Below are positions 45,638 through 56,661 of a stretch of 64,000 nt of DNA, one piece after another. The stretch covers positions 496,001-560,000 of the forward strand of contig NZ_SWKR01000002.1 of NCBI RefSeq assembly GCF_005144715.1, read 5' to 3'. Numbering within the stretch: the first letter of the stretch is position 1; each line of letters starts with the position of its first letter. Source of the DNA: Sphingomonas baiyangensis. GTDB lineage: Bacteria > Pseudomonadota > Alphaproteobacteria > Sphingomonadales > Sphingomonadaceae. The notes beneath the pieces are model-generated. The model was not told the origin of the DNA and did not search any database. It saw only the letters and a list, made by a program, of their open reading frames with translations. A program made the position numbers and the translations under genes.

Positions 45638-47023
45638 ATGGGCGAAGGCAAGCTGATCGCGGGCCATGCGGTGCGGCGCGTGCGGCGGCAGGCGGGGCTG
45701 ACACAGGCCGCGATGGCCGAGGCGCTGGGGATTTCGCCGAGCTATCTCAACCTTGTCGAGCGCAACCAGCGGCCGATCTCGGCGACGCTGCTGGTGCGAC
45801 TGGCCGAGCGGTTCGACTTCGATGCGCGGGCGCTGGCGGCGGGCGAACCGGGGGGCGGCGCGGCAGCGCTGCGGCGGCGACTTGCCGATCCGATGTTCAC
45901 CGATCTCGAAATCGACCGCGCCGAGATCGACGAATGGCTGGCCGCTGCACCCGGCGGTGCCGAGGCGTTTGCCCGCGTTTTCGACGCGCGGGGCGACGTG
46001 GCAACATCGGGCGAAAGCGTGCATTACGACGCGATCGCGCGCGAGGTGCGCGGCGCGATCGAGCATTGGCGCAACCATTTCGCCGACCTCGATGCCGCCG
46101 CCGAGGCGCTGGCCGACGAACTGCGGCTGGGCAGCGGCGATCTGGCGCAGGCGATTGCCGAGCGGCTGCGCACGCGGCACCAGCTTTCGGTACGCATCCT
46201 GCCCGCTGAGGTGATGCCCGATGCGCTCAAGCGGCTCGACCTGCACGCGCGCCAGTTGCAGCTCTCCGAAATGCTCGACGCCGCCTCGCGCAGCTTCGCG
46301 ATGGCCGAGCGGCTGGCGGTGGAAGCCGGCGGCGAGATCGACGCGCTGGTGCGCGGCGCGGCGCTGGCAGACCGGACTGCCGAGCGCCTGTTTCGCCGCC
46401 ACCTGACGGGCTATTTCGCCGCCGCGCTGATGATGCCCTATGCGCGCTTCCTACGCGCGTGCGAGGCGACGGGCTATGATATCGAGCTGCTGCAACGCCG
46501 CTTCGGCGCGGGCTTTGAGCAGGTGGCGCACCGGCTGACGACGTTGCAGCGCGTGGGCGCGCGCGGCCTGCCCTTCTTCATGCTGCGCGTCGACCGCGCC
46601 GGTCAGGTCTCCAAACGATATGCAGGCGCCAGTGCCTCGCCGCTGGTCGAGGGCGGGCTGTGTCCCTTGTGGGACCTGTTCGAGGCGTTCGCGCGGCCGG
46701 GCGACCTGATGGTGCAGCTTGTCGAGCACGAGGACACATCACGCTGGCTGACGATGGCGCGCACGGTGCAGCCGCAGGGCGCCCGCGCGGGCGGCGTGCG
46801 CGGACGCTTCGCGATCGGGCTGGGCGTGGCGGCAAGCGAGGCGGCGAGCCTCGCGGCGGCGCGCGGCATCGACCTTTATGGCCGCGCGGTGCCGATCGGC
46901 GCGGGGTGCCGTGCCTGCACGCGCCCGGCCTGCCCGCAGCGCAGTGCCGCGCCGGCGGGCCGCGCGCGCATCGTCAGCGATCGCGAGGCGGGGGTGACGC
47001 CGTTCGCGTTCGCGGGGGATTGA
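45638..47023 (+). CDS. ScfR/RamB-type transcriptional regulator
   Basis: This 461-residue DNA-binding regulator has an N-terminal XRE helix-turn-helix (about 8-65: [34 protein letters not shown]). A central IrrE/ImmA-like region (about 150-260) follows, but the zinc-protease HExxH of that family is not seen. The C-terminal domain of the short-chain acyl-CoA regulator type has a Cys-rich motif [12 protein letters not shown] near the end. Relatives such as RamB and ScfR control glyoxylate-shunt and propionate genes. Divergent placement next to aceA supports that role. ATG 45638 follows AAGGGGG. Confidence 0.88.
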   Translation: MGEGKLIAGHAVRRVRRQAGLTQAAMAEALGISPSYLNLVERNQRPISATLLVRLAERFDFDARALAAGEPGGGAAALRRRLADPMFTDLEIDRAEIDEWLAAAPGGAEAFARVFDARGDVATSGESVHYDAIAREVRGAIEHWRNHFADLDAAAEALADELRLGSGDLAQAIAERLRTRHQLSVRILPAEVMPDALKRLDLHARQLQLSEMLDAASRSFAMAERLAVEAGGEIDALVRGAALADRTAERLFRRHLTGYFAAALMMPYARFLRACEATGYDIELLQRRFGAGFEQVAHRLTTLQRVGARGLPFFMLRVDRAGQVSKRYAGASASPLVEGGLCPLWDLFEAFARPGDLMVQLVEHEDTSRWLTMARTVQPQGARAGGVRGRFAIGLGVAASEAASLAAARGIDLYGRAVPIGAGCRACTRPACPQRSAAPAGRARIVSDREAGVTPFAFAGD

Positions 47024-47035
47024 GGGGGCGGGGGC

Positions 47036-47102
47036 GGTCCTTCGATACGCCGGCTCGATAGGCGGCGGCACCGCTACTCGGCGACTGTTTAGGACGAACG
47101 GA
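47036..47102. repeat. Degenerate intergenic repeat
   Basis: The segment from TCCTTCGATACGC to AGGACGAACGG has the look of a common sphingomonad intergenic repeat, whose copies end in the same ACGAACGG as the repeat at 52411-52507. The arms here are degenerate. Membership in that family is recalled, not computed. Confidence 0.4.
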
Positions 47103-47134
47103 TAGGTGTGAAGGGGTTCGTGATCGCGAGGTGC

Positions 47135-47159
47135 GGAACCGGCGGCGTGGCGCGCCGTT
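47135..47159 (+). promoter_or_regulatory. EcfG (general stress) promoter for exoD
   Basis: GGAAC (47135-47139), 16 bases, then CGTT (47156-47159) match the general-stress consensus exactly. The exoD ATG is only nine bases after the -10 element, so transcription should begin at or next to the start codon. Confidence 0.7.
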
Positions 47160-47167
47160 GCGGTGCG

Positions 47168-47764
47168 ATGGCGGATGATGGCGATTTCCAGAGCGTCGGT
47201 GAAATCCTCGATGCGATGCGGGACCTGGGCGAGAAGCAGGATCGCGTCGCCGTGGGCGACCTGTTCGAGACCTTCGGGCAGCGCAGCCACGGGCCGGCGC
47301 TGCTGGTACCCGCGCTGATCGAGATATCGCCGATCGGCGCGATTCCAGGAGTTCCGACGGCGCTGGCGATCATCCTCATCCTATTCGCGGTGCAGATCAT
47401 GCTCGACCGCGACCATCTTTGGCTGCCGGGGTTGATCGAGCGACGATCGGTGCGCGGCGAGCGCGTTCAGGGGGCGGCCGACAAGTTGCGGGGTGTAGGG
47501 CGCTTCCTCGACCGCTGGTTCCACGGCCGGCTGACGCGCTTCACCGACGGGATATGGATGCGCGTGGCGGCGGGATGCGTGATCGTGCTGGCGCTCACCG
47601 TGCCCGCGCTCGAGCTGTTCCCTTTTGCCAGCACCGCGCCGATGGCGGCGATTGCGGCGTTCGGGCTGGCATTGCTGATGCACGACGGCGCGCTGATGCT
47701 GTTCGCCTATGGCGTCGCCGCCGCCGCGCTGGCGGGCGGGGCGGCGATCGTCGTTAGCGGCTGA
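47168..47764 (+). CDS. exoD: ExoD family membrane protein
   Basis: This 198-residue membrane protein is related to Sinorhizobium ExoD, needed for exopolysaccharide production and alkaline tolerance there. SVGEILDAMRDLGEKQDRVAVGDLFETFG is the N-terminal block, IGAIPGVPTALAIILILFAVQIMLDRDHLWLP holds the first spans, and two more spans lie at about 145-198. Its molecular activity is unknown. ATG 47168 fits the family N-terminus; a perfect EcfG promoter immediately upstream would make the message leaderless. Three bases separate it from the convergent aldo/keto reductase gene. Confidence 0.85.
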   Translation: MADDGDFQSVGEILDAMRDLGEKQDRVAVGDLFETFGQRSHGPALLVPALIEISPIGAIPGVPTALAIILILFAVQIMLDRDHLWLPGLIERRSVRGERVQGAADKLRGVGRFLDRWFHGRLTRFTDGIWMRVAAGCVIVLALTVPALELFPFASTAPMAAIAAFGLALLMHDGALMLFAYGVAAAALAGGAAIVVSG

Positions 47765-47767
47765 ACC

Positions 47768-48718
47768 TCAGACGCCGGCGTCGGTGAGGCGTGCGAGCTG
47801 ATCGTCGTCGAGCTCGAGCGACCAGCTGGCGATGAGCGTGTCGAGCTGTTCGATGCTGGTGGCGCTGGCGATGGGCGCGGTGACGCCGGGTTGCGCGGCG
47901 AGCCAGGCGAGTGCGATCGCCGCAAGCGACGCGCCGGTCTCGGCAGCGACGCCGTCCATTGCTTCGAGCACGCGCGGGCCGTTGCCGTCGAGCAGCTTGC
48001 CCGCCATGCCGGCACGCGCGCGGCCTTCAAGATCGGCGCGGCTGCGGTACTTGCCCGTCAGGAATCCGGCGGCGAGCCCGAAATAGGGCAGCACGCCCAG
48101 ATTGTGCGTGACGCACAGATCCTGCCGCTCGCCCTCGAAGCCGTGGCGCTCGACCAGATTATAATGCGGCTGGAACGCGCGATAATGCGGCAGATCGTGC
48201 TCGCGCGCGCAATCGAGCGCGGCCTTGAGGCGCATCGCGGTGAAGTTCGATGCGCCAATATGGCGGACCTTTCCCGCCGCGATCAGTGCGTCGAACGCGC
48301 CGAGCACATCGGCCTGCGGCACGGCTTCGTCGTCCTTGTGCGCATAATAGAGATCGATGCGGTCGACGCCCAATCGTTGCAGCGAAGCGTCGCACGCCGC
48401 GGCGATGCGCGCGGGCGCGAGGCCCGAGCCGCCCTCGCCATCGAGCATGCCCACCTTGGTGGCGATGAGCACGCGGTCGCGCTTGCCTGACTGGCGGAGC
48501 CAGCGGCCGAGCACGCTTTCGCTCTCGCCGCCCGAATGGCCTTCGATCCAAGCCGAATAGACATCGGCAGTGTCGATCATCGTGCCGCCGGCATCGACGA
48601 AGCGACCGAGGATGGCGAAGCTGTTGGCCTCGTCGGCGGTCCAGCCGAAGACGTTGCCGCCAAGCACGAGCGGCGGCGTGGTCATGTCGGTGGCGCCGAT
48701 GGTGCGCATGGGGGTCAT
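47768..48718 (-). CDS. Aldo/keto reductase
   Basis: This 316-residue NADPH-dependent oxidoreductase has the AKR tetrad: Asp and Tyr in DTADVYSAW, Lys in IATKVGM, and His in DLYYAHKDDE. GASNF in the middle and IASATSIEQLDTL near the C-terminus (phosphate-binding of NADP) agree. It is closest to the YajO/Tas-like group and reduces aldehydes or ketones of unknown identity. The start overlaps the stop of the upstream lipoprotein gene (ATGA), so the two are coupled. Confidence 0.9.
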   Translation of the reverse strand: MTPMRTIGATDMTTPPLVLGGNVFGWTADEANSFAILGRFVDAGGTMIDTADVYSAWIEGHSGGESESVLGRWLRQSGKRDRVLIATKVGMLDGEGGSGLAPARIAAACDASLQRLGVDRIDLYYAHKDDEAVPQADVLGAFDALIAAGKVRHIGASNFTAMRLKAALDCAREHDLPHYRAFQPHYNLVERHGFEGERQDLCVTHNLGVLPYFGLAAGFLTGKYRSRADLEGRARAGMAGKLLDGNGPRVLEAMDGVAAETGASLAAIALAWLAAQPGVTAPIASATSIEQLDTLIASWSLELDDDQLARLTDAGV

Positions 48719-48894
48719 GGCTGGTCGCTTCCGTTGTCGAGCGCGTTGGCCGAGACGCTGTCGGGCTCGAGCATCGCGGCGGCTTCGTTGAGTTCGCGCG
48801 CCTCGCTCATCGTGACGCCGCCGGGGCCCGGATCATTCTCGCCGGGGCCGCAGGCGGCGAGCAGCGCGAGGGCGATGAGCGGCACGAAACGCAT
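48715..48894 (-). CDS. Small lipoprotein, unknown
   Basis: This 59-residue lipoprotein begins MRFVPLIALALLAACGPGEND with lipobox LLAAC, Cys at residue 16. The mature part is acidic (SEARELNEAAAMLEPDSVSA). No family is recognised. Its stop overlaps the aldo/keto reductase start. The start is chosen at the signal peptide. Confidence 0.7.
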   Translation of the reverse strand: MRFVPLIALALLAACGPGENDPGPGGVTMSEARELNEAAAMLEPDSVSANALDNGSDQP

Positions 48895-48914
48895 GGTTTG
48901 CTCCGAATGGCGAA

Positions 48915-48945
48915 AGGGCCGCGCCCCGAAGTGGAACGCGGCCCT
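48915..48945 (-). terminator. Hairpin terminator after the 103-residue lipoprotein gene
   Basis: AGGGCCGCG (48915-48923) and CGCGGCCCT (48937-48945) form a perfect 9-bp stem with a 13-base loop; TTTCG follows on the minus strand. It lies 26 bases past the stop at 48971, before the next gene. Confidence 0.75.
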
Positions 48946-48970
48946 CGATACAATCAGTCGATCTCGCGGA

Positions 48971-49282
48971 TCAGCGCTCGAGTTCGCGGCCGGCTTCCTG
49001 AAGCTCCTGGCCGGCTTCGCGCTGCGCTTCGTCGGTCTCGGCGTCGATGCGATCGCCGGCATTCTCGAGCGACTGGCCGGCCTGGTCGACGGCGCGCTCG
49101 GCGGCGCCGAATGCTTCGTCGCTCGCCTGCTCGACGTCCTGCGCGGCTTCACCCATCGTATTCTCGACATCGGCGCCCACGGCATCGGCGGCCTGCTCGG
49201 TCTGCGTCTGCGCGTTCTCGCTGCAAGCGGCCACGCCCAGTGCTGCGACGAGCGCCAGCGGCATCACGATCGACTTCTTCAT
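48971..49282 (-). CDS. Lipoprotein with alanine-rich coiled-coil body
   Basis: This 103-residue lipoprotein begins MKKSIVMPLALVAALGVAAC with Cys at residue 20. The rest is one long amphipathic helix rich in Ala, Glu, Gln and Asp (QTEQAADAVGADVENTMG and following), with repeated AxxxA-type spacing. This resembles entericidin-like or LEA-like stress lipoproteins. Function is unknown. It has its own terminator. Confidence 0.75.
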   Translation of the reverse strand: MKKSIVMPLALVAALGVAACSENAQTQTEQAADAVGADVENTMGEAAQDVEQASDEAFGAAERAVDQAGQSLENAGDRIDAETDEAQREAGQELQEAGRELER

Positions 49283-49409
49283 AGATCACATCCCTTTGTT
49301 GTGAAACTTGGCCCCTTCCGTCCGCTTGCACGAACGGCTGGCTGGTCAGCGTAGCGCCAGCGATCCGAAATAGTTCCATCTGCGAGGCGACTTCGCAATC
49401 ATTGACCGC

Positions 49410-49431
49410 ATATAAAGATATGTTTATATCT
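49410..49431. promoter_or_regulatory. AT-rich palindromic operator before the met operon
   Basis: ATATAAA (49410-49416) and TTTATAT (49423-49429) form a perfect 7-bp inverted repeat, and AGATAT/ATATCT (49416-49421, 49426-49431) a second one offset from it. It ends eight bases before the ATG of the ArsR-type regulator, where repression or autoregulation would act. Confidence 0.6.
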
Positions 49432-49439
49432 CTAAACCG

Positions 49440-50399
49440 ATGAACCGGACTGCCGACATCTTTCAGGCCCTGGCCGACCCGACACGCCTTCGCGTGCTCG
49501 CGCTGCTGCGCTCCATGGAGCTTTCGGTGGGCGAGCTGGCACAGGTGCTGGGGCAGAGCCAGCCGCGTGTAAGCCGGCACGTAAAGATCCTGTGCGACAT
49601 GGGGCTGGCCGAGCGGCGCAAGGAAGGCAGCTGGGTGTTCGTGGCGTTGGGCGCCGCCGATCGCGTGGCGCCGGTGTTCGCCGCGATCGACGCGTGGAGC
49701 GATGGCGTGCCCGATCCGTGGACGCTGGCCGACAGCGCGCGGCTGGCGGCGGTGCGCGCCGATCGCGCGGCGGCGGCGGCCGAGTGGTTCGAGGCCAATG
49801 CCGCGCAATGGGACGCGATCCGCGGGCTGCACGTCGCCGAGAGCGAGGTCGAGGCGGCGATGGCGCGTGTTCTGGGTGACGCGCGCGTGGGGCAGCTGAT
49901 CGACATCGGCACGGGCACCGGGCGGATGCTCGAACTGTTCGCGCCTTCGGCCGAGCGCGCGCTGGGGATCGATCGCTCGTCGGAGATGCTGCGGCTGGCG
50001 CGCGTCAAGCTCGCCGAGCGCGGGCTGGCGCATGCCGAGCTGCGCCAGGCCGATCTCTATGCGCTGCCGATGGCCGATGCCGCCGCCGATGTGGCGATCG
50101 TCCATCATGTGCTGCATTTCGCGCAGCAGCCGGGTGCCGCGATTGCCGAGGCGGCGCGCGTGCTGGCGCCCGGCGGGCGGCTGCTGATCGTCGATTTCGC
50201 CGCGCACGAGCGCGAGGAACTGCGCACGCGCGACAATCATGCGCGGCTGGGCTTTTCCGACGAGCAGATCCTCGGCTGGGGCGATGCCGCCGGGCTGGCG
50301 CCGGTGCGGACCGAAACGCTCGAGGGTGGCGAACTGACGGTGCAATTGTGGTTGCTGCGCAAACGGGGCGCGGCACGGCTGGAGGTACAGGCGGCATGA
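49440..50399 (+). CDS. ArsR-family regulator fused to a SAM-dependent methyltransferase domain
   Basis: This 319-residue protein has an ArsR helix-turn-helix (about 3-85; FQALADPTRLRVLALL, then QSQPRVSRHVKILCDMGLAERRK) joined to a class I methyltransferase domain (IDIGTGTGRMLELF near 155, VHHVLHFAQQPG near 222). The ArsR part lacks metal-binding Cys pairs. Heading metF and metH, it probably senses SAM or SAH and controls the operon; SahR-type regulators of methionine genes are of the ArsR family. Its stop overlaps the metF start. No ribosome binding site is seen; the operator abuts the start. Confidence 0.85.
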   Translation: MNRTADIFQALADPTRLRVLALLRSMELSVGELAQVLGQSQPRVSRHVKILCDMGLAERRKEGSWVFVALGAADRVAPVFAAIDAWSDGVPDPWTLADSARLAAVRADRAAAAAEWFEANAAQWDAIRGLHVAESEVEAAMARVLGDARVGQLIDIGTGTGRMLELFAPSAERALGIDRSSEMLRLARVKLAERGLAHAELRQADLYALPMADAAADVAIVHHVLHFAQQPGAAIAEAARVLAPGGRLLIVDFAAHEREELRTRDNHARLGFSDEQILGWGDAAGLAPVRTETLEGGELTVQLWLLRKRGAARLEVQAA

Positions 50400-51337
50400 C
50401 GCTTTCGCTGGGGCAGCTCGAGGAGGCGCGGCGCGCCCTCGACGCGCCGCTGTTTGCCGATGTGGCGGGCGACGCGCATGTGTCGTTCGAGTTCTTCCCG
50501 CCCAAGACCGACCGGATGGAAGCCGCGATGTGGGACGCGGTACAGACGCTGGCACCGCTCGGGCCGCGCTTCGCGAGCGTAACCTATGGCGCGGGCGGCA
50601 CCACGCGCGACCGCACGCACGGCACCGTTGCGCGGATCGCGCGCGAGACGAGCGTGCCGGCAGCGGCGCACCTGACCTGCGTCGACGCCAGCCGCGACGA
50701 GGTGGATGCAGTGGCGCGCGAATATTGGGCGGCGGGCGTGCGCCATGTGGTGGCGCTGCGCGGCGACCCGCCGACGATGAGCGAGCGCTTCGTGCCGCAC
50801 CCCAAGGGCTATGCGAATGCCGCCGATCTGGTGGCGGGGCTCAAGCGGCTGCACCCGTTCGAGATATCGGTCGCGGCATACCCCGAACGGCATCCCGATT
50901 CGGCGAACGACGATGCCGATCTCGACAACCTCAAGCGCAAGCTCGATGCCGGCGCGAGCCGCGCACTGACGCAGTTCTTCTTCGAGCCCGAGACCTTCTT
51001 CCGCTTCCGCGACCGCGCGGCGGCGGCGGGGATCGGCGCCGAGATCGTGCCGGGCATCCTGCCCGTCTCGAACTTCGCGCAGACGCGCAAGTTCGCCGGG
51101 CTGTGCGGGGCGGCGATCCCCGACTGGATGGGCCGGCTGTTCGAAGGGCTCGACGATCATCCCGCCGCGCGCCAGCTGGTGGCGGCGACGATCGCCGCCG
51201 AGATGTGCCGCAAGCTCTATGCCGGCGGCGTGCGCCACTTCCATTTCTACACGCTCAACCGCGCCGAGCTGAGCTATGCGATCTGCCACCTGCTGGGCCT
51301 GCGCCCGCAGGCCGGCGAAGCGCGCGCGGCGGCCTAG
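50396..51337 (+). CDS. metF: 5,10-methylenetetrahydrofolate reductase
   Basis: This 313-residue flavoenzyme makes 5-methyltetrahydrofolate, the methyl donor for methionine synthase. The TIM-barrel marks are VSFEFFPPKTD, SVTYGAGGTTRDRT, HLTCVD, VALRGDPP and TQFFFEPETFFRFRDR. Length is normal for bacterial MetF. The ATG overlaps the regulator stop (ATGA) after GGAGG. It lies directly before the two metH genes. Confidence 0.94.
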   Translation: MTLSLGQLEEARRALDAPLFADVAGDAHVSFEFFPPKTDRMEAAMWDAVQTLAPLGPRFASVTYGAGGTTRDRTHGTVARIARETSVPAAAHLTCVDASRDEVDAVAREYWAAGVRHVVALRGDPPTMSERFVPHPKGYANAADLVAGLKRLHPFEISVAAYPERHPDSANDDADLDNLKRKLDAGASRALTQFFFEPETFFRFRDRAAAAGIGAEIVPGILPVSNFAQTRKFAGLCGAAIPDWMGRLFEGLDDHPAARQLVAATIAAEMCRKLYAGGVRHFHFYTLNRAELSYAICHLLGLRPQAGEARAAA

Positions 51338-51346
51338 GACATCGAC

Positions 51347-52396
51347 ATGACGACTGCACGCGACCGCCTGTTCGCCGAGGCTGCCCGGCGTATCCTGATT
51401 ACCGACGGGGCGTTCGGCACCGAAATCCAGAACTGGAAGCTGGGCGAGGCGGCCTATGCCGGCGAGCTTGGTCTTGCCCACGACCAGAAGGGCAACAACG
51501 ACATTCTGGCGCTGACGATGCCCGAGGTGCCGCGCAAGATCACGCAGGCCTATCTGGAGGCGGGCGCCGATATCGTCTCGACCAACACGTTCAGCGCCAA
51601 CCGGATCAGCCAGGCCGATTACGGCGCCGAGCATCTGGTACGCGAGATCAACATCGCCTCGGCGCGGATCGCGCGCGAGGCGGCGGACGCGGCCGAAGCC
51701 GCGGATGGTCGGCCGCGTTTCGTGGCGGGCGCGATCGGGCCGACGAACAAGACGCTCTCGCTCAGCCCCGACGTCAACGATCCGGGCTATCGCGAGATCG
51801 ACTTCGACCATCTGAAGCAGGTGTATCGCGAGCAGGTCGACGCGCTGGTCGAGGGCGGCGCCGATTTCATCCTGATCGAGACGATCTTCGACACGCTCAA
51901 CGCCAAGGCAGGCATCATGGCGACGATCGAGGCGGGCGAGGCACTGGGGCGCGAGGTGCCGCTGATGCTCTCGATGACGCTCACCGATCTCTCGGGGCGC
52001 AACCTCTCGGGCCATACCGTCGAGGCGTTCTGGCATGCGGTGCGCCATGCGCGGCCGGTGACGATCGGGCTCAATTGCTCGTTCGGCGCCGAGCAGCTTC
52101 GCCCGCATGTCGCGACGCTGGCCAAGCTCGCCGACACGCTGGTGATGGTCTATCCCAACGCCGGCCTGCCCAACGAGCTGGGCGAATATGACGAAGCGCC
52201 CGCGACTACGGCCGCGCTGGTGGGCGAGTGGGCCGGGGCGGGGCAGGTCAACGTGCTGGGTGGCTGCTGCGGGTCGACGCCGGCGCACATCGCCGCGATC
52301 GCGCGGGGCGTGGCGGGGTTGGCACCGCGCTCGCTACCACGGCCGCCGGTGGTGACGCGGCTCGCCGGGCTCGAGCCGTTCACGATGGCGGCATAG
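51347..52396 (+). CDS. metH: Methionine synthase, homocysteine-binding subunit (split MetH, N-terminal part)
   Basis: This 349-residue protein is the first module of cobalamin-dependent methionine synthase: the zinc barrel that activates homocysteine. [17 protein letters not shown] is the N-terminal signature; zinc Cys ligands are in [10 protein letters not shown] and LGGCCGSTP. The usual MetH continues as one polypeptide, but here the gene stops and the next modules are on a separate gene. A split at this boundary is common in alphaproteobacteria. A palindromic repeat lies in the gap. Confidence 0.92.
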   Translation: MTTARDRLFAEAARRILITDGAFGTEIQNWKLGEAAYAGELGLAHDQKGNNDILALTMPEVPRKITQAYLEAGADIVSTNTFSANRISQADYGAEHLVREINIASARIAREAADAAEAADGRPRFVAGAIGPTNKTLSLSPDVNDPGYREIDFDHLKQVYREQVDALVEGGADFILIETIFDTLNAKAGIMATIEAGEALGREVPLMLSMTLTDLSGRNLSGHTVEAFWHAVRHARPVTIGLNCSFGAEQLRPHVATLAKLADTLVMVYPNAGLPNELGEYDEAPATTAALVGEWAGAGQVNVLGGCCGSTPAHIAAIARGVAGLAPRSLPRPPVVTRLAGLEPFTMAA

Positions 52397-52410
52397 CCTC
52401 ACTGCGATCA

Positions 52411-52507
52411 CCGTTCGTCCCGAGCGAAGTCGAGGGGCGGAGCCGAGCGGAGCCGAGGCATCTCGCTGCGCTCGAAACGGTGTCTCGACTTCGCTCGACA
52501 CGAACGG
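52411..52507. repeat. Palindromic repeat element between the metH halves
   Basis: Arms at 52411-52434 and 52484-52507 (24 bp each) are inverted copies with two mismatches: CCGTTCGTCCCGAGCGAAG on the left, TTCGCTCGACACGAACGG on the right. The 49 bp between them contain GGCGGAGCCGAGCGGAGCC. It nearly fills the 118-bp gap, ending eight bases before the second metH start. Confidence 0.8.
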
Positions 52508-52514
52508 ATTTGAT

Positions 52515-55262
<2,748 letters not shown>

Positions 55263-55271
55263 CGTGACATA

Positions 55272-55400
55272 CCTCCCGGCACGGGGAGGGGAACCATGCG
55301 CAGCATGGTGGAGGGGGCGGGCCACGGGCGCTGTGTTTGCGGCGGCGCTCCCTCCACCACGCCGCTACGCGTCGCGGTCCCCCTCCCCGTGCCGGGGAGG
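55272..55400. repeat. Palindromic repeat element after metH
   Basis: This is a second copy of the family inside metH. The left arm starts CCTCCCGGCACGGGGAGGGG, the right arm ends CCCTCCCCGTGCCGGGGAGG, and the inner GGTGGAGGG and CCCTCCACC pair. It begins nine bases past the metH stop and ends one base before the stop of the convergent antiporter gene, so it may also end both transcripts. Confidence 0.85.
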
Positions 55401-55401
55401 A

Positions 55402-56577
55402 TCAGGCACGCCGCAGCCTCGGCGCGACCATCGGTACCGTCAGCATCGTGCTCGCCACCGCCATCAAGAGCAGTGCGGTGAAGGTGGCGCTGGTGATGAT
55501 CTGGCGGTCGAGCAGGATGTTGGCGAAGACGATCATTATGAGCGCCTTGGTCTGGAGCAGCCAGCCGATCGTCAGCGCCTCGCCCTTGGCCCAGCCGAGG
55601 ATGCGGCCGGCGAGCGCGACGCCGGCGAGCTTGCCGCCGACCGAGGCGACAAGCAGGAGTCCGGCGGCGGCGAATACCGCGATGCCGCCGACATCCCATT
55701 GCGTGCGCAGGCCGGTCGAGAGGAAGAAGACGGGCATCAGTACCAGCAACAGCGTGTCGCGGAATTCGTCCATGCGGCGCTGGTCGAACCAGTGGCCGTC
55801 GAGCACGGCGCCGGCGAGGAAAGCGCCAACCATGTAATGGATGCCCGCCCAGTCGGCGGCGAGGCCGCAGGCGGCCAGCCAGATCGGCAGCGCGTACCAG
55901 CGATCGCGCTCGTCGATCGCGCGCATCAGCCGGCGCATCGCCCAGGCTACCAGCGCGAAGCCGATCAGGAACATCGCCTGCCGGCCGACGCGTTCCCAAT
56001 CGAGCAGGATGAGCGCGAGCACGCCCCAGATCGCGATGTCGTCGAGGCTGGCATAGCGCAGGATGCGCTGGCCGAGCGGGGCGCGCAAGATGGCAAGCTT
56101 GTCCATCAGCAGCACGAGGATGGGCAGCGCGGTGACGGCACACGCCATGCCGATGCCGAGCACCACCTGCCACGCCGCCGCCGCCGGCCCCGCCCAGCCG
56201 GGAAAGCGCAGCATCACCGCCGCCGCCGCCGCGCCGGCAAGCAGCGGCACGACGAGCGCGAGGCCGGCGGTCACGCCCGTCTCGCGGCGCTGGCGCCACG
56301 CCTGCGACAGATCGAGCTCGAGCCCGGCGACGAACACGAACAGCATCACCGCCCACCACGCAATGCCATTGAGCGCGGCGATGACGTCGGCGCGGAACAC
56401 GAAGGCGTAGTAATCGGGAAAGGCGGCGCCGAGCACGCCCGGCCCCAGCAGGATGCCGCCGACGATCTGCACCACCACCAGCGGCGCCCAGTAATCGGTG
56501 CGCAGCAGCCGCCAGACGAGGAACGGCGCACCGAAGATCAGCAGCATCGCCAGCAGGAATATCTCGGTCGTCGTCAT
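55402..56577 (-). CDS. Cation/proton antiporter (KefB/NhaA-like CPA2 type)
   Basis: This 391-residue membrane protein has about twelve spans. GGILLGPGVLGAAFP near residue 40 and LFVFVAGLELDLSQAWR are CPA2-family blocks; the core motif ACAVTALPILVLLMDK and SLDDIAIWGVLALIL hold the paired Asp region for ion exchange. No regulatory RCK domain is attached. It exchanges a monovalent cation, probably Na+ or K+, for protons. The start ATG 56577 is set by the first span; it converges on metH across the repeat. Confidence 0.86.
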   Translation of the reverse strand: MTTTEIFLLAMLLIFGAPFLVWRLLRTDYWAPLVVVQIVGGILLGPGVLGAAFPDYYAFVFRADVIAALNGIAWWAVMLFVFVAGLELDLSQAWRQRRETGVTAGLALVVPLLAGAAAAAVMLRFPGWAGPAAAAWQVVLGIGMACAVTALPILVLLMDKLAILRAPLGQRILRYASLDDIAIWGVLALILLDWERVGRQAMFLIGFALVAWAMRRLMRAIDERDRWYALPIWLAACGLAADWAGIHYMVGAFLAGAVLDGHWFDQRRMDEFRDTLLLVLMPVFFLSTGLRTQWDVGGIAVFAAAGLLLVASVGGKLAGVALAGRILGWAKGEALTIGWLLQTKALIMIVFANILLDRQIITSATFTALLLMAVASTMLTVPMVAPRLRRA

Positions 56578-56661
56578 CGCAGCCCCCGCCGGCAGCGTTA
56601 GCCGCTTGCCGGGGCCGTGCAAGCCGGTACATGCTGGCGCGAAACGGGGGAGCGGGCCTGC

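Noticed and set aside
49283..49439. SAM, SAH or cobalamin riboswitch upstream of the met operon
   Set aside because: No conserved riboswitch core could be recognised and the leader appears very short.
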